This document shows positions 1 through 4,524 of a stretch of DNA of 5,707 nucleotides, in pieces. Both the position numbers and the translations under genes were made by a program. The stretch is from Minisyncoccota bacterium (lineage in GTDB: Bacteria > Patescibacteria > Paceibacteria > UBA9973), in NCBI GenBank assembly GCA_028696935.1, contig JAQVGE010000069.1:1-5707 (forward strand), in the 5' to 3' direction. The notes under the pieces are model-generated. The model had not been told where the DNA came from and did no database searches. It was given only the letters and a program-made list of their open reading frames with translations. Position 1 is the first letter of the stretch. Every line of letters begins with the position of its first letter.

Positions 1-121
1 CCAGGATCTTAGGCATTGGGACATTTCTGTCAACGATCGACTGGATCTCTTTGAACAGGACCGGAATGTTCAGTGCTACACCGTTGCCGATGATGCTGGT
101 GGTGTGATCGTAGAATACGCC
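1..121 (-). pseudogene. purA: Internal fragment of adenylosuccinate synthetase, joined out of frame to the TasA-like gene
   Basis: Read on the minus strand from 121, 40 uninterrupted codons give a peptide with the landmarks GVFYDHTTSIIGNGVALN and IVDRNVPMPKIL. This corresponds to the PurA segment that runs through the conserved IIGNGV motif towards the SDRA region, about residues 58-97 of a full-length enzyme of roughly 425 residues. PurA condenses IMP and aspartate, using GTP, to adenylosuccinate in AMP synthesis. The N-terminal P-loop part (GDEGKGK) and the start codon are absent: upstream of base 121 the sequence is TasA-like coding DNA in another frame. The fragment continues past the left edge. 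Its GC is 60 of 120 bases (50%), against about 34% in the adjoining 300 bases, and its codons are those of a well-expressed housekeeping gene (ATC, CTG, GGC). It is a broken gene or one side of a chimeric join. The family assignment is strong; the fragment cannot be functional as it stands. Confidence 0.85.
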
Positions 122-416
122 TTCCAGTAGTATCCTTGTATTTTACAGTCGCTGCATTCTCTGGACTTATTTCAATCCTTACTCTTATATAACAGTTGCT
201 TGTACCTGTATTCTTCACCTTTACTTCTTTAATACCACTTTTGCCTTCTGGTGGATTAAAAATCTCTACGATTTCTGTATCAACATTAGATACCGTAAAC
301 GTATTAGTTACACTCGATGTTGCATCACTATAATATGCCAGAGATGTTCCTACCACTGCTGTAATAATTAATCCTGTAGCAGTAAGGAGAGTAATAAGCT
401 TTTTATTAATTTTCAT
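30..416 (-). CDS. TasA/camelysin-like SipW-dependent secreted protein, C-terminally truncated and running into purA sequence
   Basis: The 128-codon frame starts at an ATG preceded by GAGGGG with 8-nt spacing. The N-terminus is a SipW-type signal peptide: MKINKK, a hydrophobic core (LITLLTATGLIITAVVG), then TSLAYYSD, with cleavage expected near the Ala-Tyr-Tyr. NTFTVSNVDTEI and the KVKNTGTSNCYIRVRIEIS stretch follow, as in TasA, CotN and camelysin-like proteins, which are processed by the SipW signal peptidase and form fibres or matrix in Bacillus. Homology is credible only for residues 1 to about 98 (bases 416-123). The last 30 residues (RRILRSHHQHHRQ onward) are purA DNA read in the wrong frame, rich in His and Arg, and are not a real domain. 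Full-length family members are usually about 180-260 residues, so roughly half the protein is missing. The gene starts 3 bases after the adhesin stop, which implies co-transcription and translational coupling. No sipW gene is in the window. Confidence 0.8.
   Translation of the reverse strand: MKINKKLITLLTATGLIITAVVGTSLAYYSDATSSVTNTFTVSNVDTEIVEIFNPPEGKSGIKEVKVKNTGTSNCYIRVRIEISPENAATVKYKDTTGRRILRSHHQHHRQRCSTEHSGPVQRDPVDR
116..125. other. Breakpoint between the TasA-like gene and purA
   Basis: On the minus strand, sensible TasA-like coding ends at VKYKDTTG (last codon 125-123) and sensible PurA coding begins at GGC GTA TTC (121 onward), shifted by one base relative to the first frame. Neither gene has any further recognisable part on the other side. 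There is no insertion-sequence end or inverted repeat, and no terminator lies between them. The heptamer TACGCCT (plus strand, 116-122) spans the join and recurs as the last seven bases of the window. The break is directly visible; whether it is an assembly chimera or a real rearrangement cannot be told from one sequence. Confidence 0.75.
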
Positions 417-419
417 ACA

Positions 420-3400
420 CTATTCCCCTCTCTTTTTTTCTTTCTGTCTTAAATTATCAGGATTAATTGTATCAGGTGATGATATTCTATTTATTACTAC
501 ATCAGTATCTGAATCTTTATTGGTTGCTTTTCTTCCATTTACGAATGTTGCCTGCCCGTCTAGGACATAATCACCTTTCAAAGTACTTAGGTGAGTTGGT
601 ACATGCATTATAAACTCAGCCGTGTATGATCCTATTGTTAGGTTACCTGAATCACCTTCAAAATTAACATTGTTTATACTCTTCGAATCATAATTTATTG
701 CTTCTAATTCACTTAATTGATAAATATCTCTAGGAAGGTCTTCAAATGTTACGGTTAGATTGCTTACGGTACTTGCAAAGTCAGTAAATCTTACATAGCG
801 ATAATACACATGATCTTTTCCTGTCAATTTGAAGCCAAAAATTGGATCTCCCTGATGTGCCTTAACATCTCCAATGGTAATTTGTTTAGTAACTGTTATT
901 ATTCCTTTTATTACTGTCACAGTATAATTGGTTGTTTCATTCAATGTTGTTACATAACTTCCTCCACTTGCTGATGTTGAGGCAGCTGTTGACAATCCTT
1001 TTGGCACTATGGCTACCTCTGCATAGTAAGTAATTTCACTACTTGGCTTACTAGCTTCTATGACATCCGGTTCAATTGCAATCTTATTATTCTCCGAATC
1101 TAGGTAGTACCAACTACACATAACGTTCGTATCTTGCATATTTGTATAATTTGCGCCATTTGCCTTTAATGATGTTACGGTACCGGTTATATCTTTTGTA
1201 TATGATAGTAATCCCGCTTCTTTTGCTAATTTAAAATAGTTTGATAAACTATCACCTAGAAATATGGTATCGTTTAAACTAATTAGAGATAAGTTCACCC
1301 TTACATTAACTGTTGGACTTATAAAAGGTTTTTCAATTGTAGCACCTTTATAAATACCAGATTCCGAACCATTTGTAGTGACATTATTTCCACCAAGGTA
1401 ATTTGTTTTGGCTTTAATCGTAAATGTTTTTTCCCAAGCCTGATTTATTGGTGCAATCGTCTTTTCTTTTATTATGGCTCCATCCCACTCAATATAGAAT
1501 AGTTTATACTCATCAGACCATTTTACTTTTCCTCCAGAAACAACATCTCCAGCAACCGCAACATTACCAACTGCATTAATGATATCAAATCTTGGATCAA
1601 TATAATCTTTAATCGTTTTTCCTTCGCTATAATTGTTTAATTCTACAAGATTGTTATCTTTATCCTTTGCTTCAAAGTATGCACTTAAATTTAGCGAATA
1701 CGTTCTGTCTTCCCAACTGATTACTTGCGCTTTTTTGTTTGTTTTTAATTCGATTGTTAATCTCTTGTTTACGAAATTAAAATACCCTGCTTTAATCTTT
1801 TTATTATCAGCACATGTTTCCTCATCACCATTTTCATACTTCCAAACTTTCCATTTTTCTTTCTCATTATTTTCTTCTCCATCAACCTTCAAATACCATA
1901 TCTGTGGATTTAGTTGATAACCATCAGGTGCAAAAACTTCCTGCAATAAATATTTACCATTTGGAATATCTTTAAAAGAGACTTCGCCATTACTATCCGA
2001 TTCCTGATATCTGATAGGCGTTCCGACTAAATCTTTGATAACGAATCTTGCTCCAATAACTGCCTTATCACTATCATCAATTTTTTTAAAGGTCACATCT
2101 GATTTACCTTTATTCGCTGAATTAGTTTTTTCTAAAATGACTGGATCAAGTGTCTGGCAATTTGGAAGTGTAAATTTCATATTGCAAATAGATTCTGACT
2201 CTTTCCTATCCATATATAATACTGTAACAGAATGTACTTTTTCTTTTTCATAATTAGTTGCTGTGTCGTTAGCAATTTTAACTCTTAAGTCTTTAAAACC
2301 AGTTACAGTTTCCCATAAATCAGCAATGCCATTGCCCGAATCTGGTCCATGTATCCCGCCCAAGTCTAATATAAGCTGACCATCTACAAAAACCCAAACG
2401 TCATCATCACCTTTAAACTCATAAGAGAGAGGTCCAATATAATCACCAATTTTAAAAGAGAAATCATATCTCATTCCGTAATAATGATTTTTAATTTCAA
2501 CTTTTTTTGTTAGCGGAAAAAATCCCGTATTATAAGTTTCATTAGATTCTCCAAGGTTCATAATTGTTTTTTTATAATCTGGAGCATCGGAGTAACTATG
2601 CTTTTCATCAGACACAGAATATGCATGTGTAAGCAGATACGTGTTTCCATTTTTTTTAAAATTCAATTTATAATCATTACTGTAAACTGTTTTTCCATTT
2701 TGATCTTCTTCAGGTGTAAAGTATATTAGCGAAGAAATATATTTTTCATTACCGTATATGTCATATGCATTTCCCATATTATATACAGTATATTGCTGTG
2801 TATTAGGATTAATACTAAGACTGTCAATAATACCAGTTGCAAGCTGATTAATATCGACGTTAATATTTGTCATATAAGTATTGTTAATCAATTTACGACT
2901 TGCATCAGAACTACTTTTATCATATTTTTTATAAATCGGATATAATATCCCCGTATCATAATTATCTATTATTAATGGCAATTTATCTTCATTTGTTGCT
3001 TTAGAACGAATTATTTTATTAAATTCATCAGGATCATAATCAAACATAGTTACTGCATATGATTCATCCGTAGGAGTACTTTGTACGTAGTACAACTTGC
3101 AGTCAGTATCATCGTTTATTTCCACTCCACTGTTAATAGTAATTTCCCCAGTTTTTATGTCTATTGTAAAATTATCTTTACCTATTTCTTGTTCAATCAT
3201 ACCTATACTTATCTTTGCATGATCTAGAACAAAGTCTTCACCTTCTTTATTTGGTACAACAATTTTACTTCCTTCAGATGCTTTGGAAATTTCAACTATA
3301 TCAGGCGCGAATATTTCAATATCATTCGTTTTCCCATTTTCAGTAATCCTCTGAAAATACTTTAATTCCACAGTGATTGGATTTTCAGTTTGCACTGCAA

Positions 3401-4316
3401 TCAAGTACGTCGAAAAGTGGGGTGTATCCATAACAACCGTATCACCCTGTACACTTCCGCCCATATCATTTAACTGTGCAACTTCTTTTCTCTCGCCAGT
3501 CTGGTCATCTTTTTTAATTTCTGTTACTGCATCATCAAGATGGTATACTTTTAATTCTTCTCCTGCTTCTTTGTCTTCGATCAGGACATCACCTTCGAAT
3601 GTGACCTGAACTTCTTCTGCTGGCTGAACTGTCTCACCATTGTTTACCAACGTAATATCAAATGCTTTATATTTTTTAATTACGATATTCTGTACTTCTT
3701 CTTCCTCTTCCAGTGTATTCTCAAGTACTTCGATTTCTACAGGATCTAACTGTGAAACAGCTAGTTCTGTTCCTTCAGGAACTGCATCTTTATTTGCTGT
3801 CACGGTTATTGTTACGCCATCAACTGTCTGGGACCATGAAATCATCTCGATCTCATTGCCACTTAATGTATTATCACTAACGCTGTTATCACTGACAGTA
3901 TTCTCACTTACGGTCACATCGGCTGCATTATTGCTGACAGTCTGACCAGACGTATTCTGGCTGACTGTAGTTGTTGTAGCAGTATTATTTCCCGAAGCAT
4001 TATTGCTGACAGTATTTGCAGCACCCACGCCATCTGTAGATGGTGCCGGTGATGCTGGTGTCATTTGATCATTAATTACGACCTGCTGTTGATTTGATCC
4101 ACTACCCGTGCTACCCTGATTTTGTTGTGTGGAATCATTTATAGTTGTGGTGGTCGTACTTGTATTTGTCGTATTTGAAGTATCAGAATTTTCACTATTC
4201 TCGCTGCTTAATGAAGGTCCTGAAACCGTTCCCTCCGCATTAACAGGTACACTGCCTGTTAACATAGCCAGACATATTGTAATTGCCATCACTCTCTTCA
4301 TCCATCCAGACTTCAT
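420..4316 (-). CDS. Giant secreted multidomain adhesin with fibro-slime and Cna-B/SpaA-like domains
   Basis: The gene encodes 1298 residues. The start is fixed by AGGAGG 6 nt upstream and by a Sec signal peptide at residues 1-27 (MKSGWMKR, hydrophobic ITICLAMLTGSV, cleavage after VNA). In order: a Ser/Thr/Asn/Gln-rich low-complexity linker (29-155) ending in VSxN pentapeptides; a beta module of the kind common in Lachnospiraceae surface proteins (about 158-310, VTITVTANK to HFSTYLIAV); an unassigned region (311-500); a fibro-slime/PA14-like domain (about 505-718) with GDDDVWVFVDGQ and LDLGGIHG at 636-657; a Cna-B/SpaA domain (737-852) with a plausible isopeptide set of Lys744 or Lys745, Glu793 in LQEVFAPDGY and Asn850 in FVN; a fimbrial-type beta region (853-1008, TNYLGGNNVTTNG); a further region (1009-1135); and a C-terminal Cna-B-like domain (about 1138-1262; Lys1144, Glu1203, Asn1260). 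Family knowledge suggests an extracellular protease-resistant stalk and binding protein; the ligand is unknown. The end (DTDVVINRIS to KEKKRGE) is charged and lacks LPXTG and a membrane segment, so anchoring is unexplained. The gene probably forms an operon with the TasA-like gene. Confidence 0.88.
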   Translation of the reverse strand: MKSGWMKRVMAITICLAMLTGSVPVNAEGTVSGPSLSSENSENSDTSNTTNTSTTTTTINDSTQQNQGSTGSGSNQQQVVINDQMTPASPAPSTDGVGAANTVSNNASGNNTATTTTVSQNTSGQTVSNNAADVTVSENTVSDNSVSDNTLSGNEIEMISWSQTVDGVTITVTANKDAVPEGTELAVSQLDPVEIEVLENTLEEEEEVQNIVIKKYKAFDITLVNNGETVQPAEEVQVTFEGDVLIEDKEAGEELKVYHLDDAVTEIKKDDQTGERKEVAQLNDMGGSVQGDTVVMDTPHFSTYLIAVQTENPITVELKYFQRITENGKTNDIEIFAPDIVEISKASEGSKIVVPNKEGEDFVLDHAKISIGMIEQEIGKDNFTIDIKTGEITINSGVEINDDTDCKLYYVQSTPTDESYAVTMFDYDPDEFNKIIRSKATNEDKLPLIIDNYDTGILYPIYKKYDKSSSDASRKLINNTYMTNINVDINQLATGIIDSLSINPNTQQYTVYNMGNAYDIYGNEKYISSLIYFTPEEDQNGKTVYSNDYKLNFKKNGNTYLLTHAYSVSDEKHSYSDAPDYKKTIMNLGESNETYNTGFFPLTKKVEIKNHYYGMRYDFSFKIGDYIGPLSYEFKGDDDVWVFVDGQLILDLGGIHGPDSGNGIADLWETVTGFKDLRVKIANDTATNYEKEKVHSVTVLYMDRKESESICNMKFTLPNCQTLDPVILEKTNSANKGKSDVTFKKIDDSDKAVIGARFVIKDLVGTPIRYQESDSNGEVSFKDIPNGKYLLQEVFAPDGYQLNPQIWYLKVDGEENNEKEKWKVWKYENGDEETCADNKKIKAGYFNFVNKRLTIELKTNKKAQVISWEDRTYSLNLSAYFEAKDKDNNLVELNNYSEGKTIKDYIDPRFDIINAVGNVAVAGDVVSGGKVKWSDEYKLFYIEWDGAIIKEKTIAPINQAWEKTFTIKAKTNYLGGNNVTTNGSESGIYKGATIEKPFISPTVNVRVNLSLISLNDTIFLGDSLSNYFKLAKEAGLLSYTKDITGTVTSLKANGANYTNMQDTNVMCSWYYLDSENNKIAIEPDVIEASKPSSEITYYAEVAIVPKGLSTAASTSASGGSYVTTLNETTNYTVTVIKGIITVTKQITIGDVKAHQGDPIFGFKLTGKDHVYYRYVRFTDFASTVSNLTVTFEDLPRDIYQLSELEAINYDSKSINNVNFEGDSGNLTIGSYTAEFIMHVPTHLSTLKGDYVLDGQATFVNGRKATNKDSDTDVVINRISSPDTINPDNLRQKEKKRGE
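425..430 (-). promoter_or_regulatory. Ribosome binding site of the TasA-like gene, inside the adhesin gene end
   Basis: GAGGGG lies 8 nt before the ATG at 416 and overlaps the last codons of the adhesin gene (Arg-Gly-Glu, stop at 422-420). This fixes the start of the TasA-like gene and means that ribosomes finishing the adhesin pass over the initiation site, as in a coupled operon. Confidence 0.75.
3852..3911 (-). repeat. Four tandem VSxN pentapeptide repeats in the adhesin linker
   Basis: Residues 136-155 read VSENT, VSDNS, VSDNT, LSGNE, four consecutive 5-residue units. Looser copies (TVSNNASGN, TVSQNTSGQ, TVSNN) lie at 102-130. Such Ser/Thr/Asn-rich repeats form extended linkers between the signal peptide and the folded part in many Lachnospiraceae surface proteins. 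The DNA copies are degenerate, so this is a protein repeat more than a nucleotide one. Confidence 0.75.
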
Positions 4317-4322
4317 ATGATT

Positions 4323-4328
4323 CCTCCT
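4323..4328 (-). promoter_or_regulatory. Strong Shine-Dalgarno of the adhesin gene
   Basis: A perfect AGGAGG sits 6 nt before the ATG at 4316 and settles the start. The next in-frame Met (residue 6) would shorten the basic n-region of the signal peptide and has no comparable site. Confidence 0.85.
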
Positions 4329-4410
4329 ACATTGCTACTTGATTGCCTTCTATCGAAAATAGATTATTTTTAATTTTGTATTACTTCTTTTAGATATAGA
4401 TATCCCGTCT

Positions 4411-4438
4411 AAGATACCATCTAGATGTAATATAGCAA
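4411..4438 (-). promoter_or_regulatory. Candidate promoter of the adhesin operon
   Basis: On the minus strand TTGCTA (4438-4433) and TATCTT (4416-4411) are separated by 16 bases. Each matches the sigma-A hexamers at 4 of 6 positions. This would put the transcript start near 4404 and give a leader of about 90 nt. The spacer contains the perfect 10-bp palindrome CATCTAGATG (4418-4427), a possible operator. A promoter is expected here because a strong terminator lies just upstream, but these exact boxes are a weak match in AT-rich DNA. Confidence 0.35.
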
Positions 4439-4444
4439 TTCTTA

Positions 4445-4461
4445 GTCACACGTCGGTCACA
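4445..4461 (-). promoter_or_regulatory. Two TGTGAC direct repeats 11 bp apart upstream of the candidate promoter
   Basis: The plus strand has GTCACA at 4445-4450 and again at 4456-4461 (TGTGAC on the minus strand), with a period of exactly 11 bp. SARP-family regulators classically bind direct repeats spaced by one helical turn near the -35 region, and a SARP-type regulator is encoded next door. The repeats lie just upstream of the candidate -35 rather than close to the -10, so the geometry is only partly right. Assignment as an operator is inference. Confidence 0.3.
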
Positions 4462-4468
4462 TCACATG

Positions 4469-4506
4469 AAAAAGCTCCAGTTGTTTTATTTCAAACAACT
4501 GGAGCT
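4469..4506 (-). terminator. Rho-independent terminator of the SARP regulator gene
   Basis: A perfect 14-bp stem (AGCTCCAGTTGTTT at 4473-4486, its complement at 4493-4506) encloses a 6-nt loop. In the minus-strand transcript it is followed by a run of U residues (4473-4469). It starts 19 nt after the regulator stop codon. It separates the regulator transcript from the adhesin operon, which therefore needs its own promoter in 4317-4468. Confidence 0.9.
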
Positions 4507-4524
4507 CTCATTCATTCTATTTAC

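Noticed and set aside
30..122. His/Arg-rich C-terminus of the TasA-like frame as a metal-binding tail
   Set aside because: The same bases read in the next frame give a clear PurA segment, so the His-rich tail is an out-of-frame by-product of the join.
2650..2657. A8 run in the adhesin coding strand (with several A7 runs nearby, such as 433-439, 2083-2089 and 2502-2508) as a phase-variation switch
   Set aside because: Runs of 7-8 A are expected in such AT-rich Lys/Asn-rich coding DNA, and no run is long enough or placed near the gene start to argue for slipped-strand control.
1633..4320. Several plus-strand open frames of 63-101 codons (for example 1633-1917, 3640-3945, 4129-4320)
   Set aside because: All lie opposite the adhesin gene, have Ser/Phe/Val-rich compositions expected from reading its antisense, and show no recognisable domain. 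The minus-strand gene explains the region.
4317..4410. A riboswitch or structured leader before the adhesin gene
   Set aside because: The roughly 90-nt leader is AT-rich with only 4-bp stems (around CTATTTTCGATAG) and no conserved aptamer pattern I can recognise.
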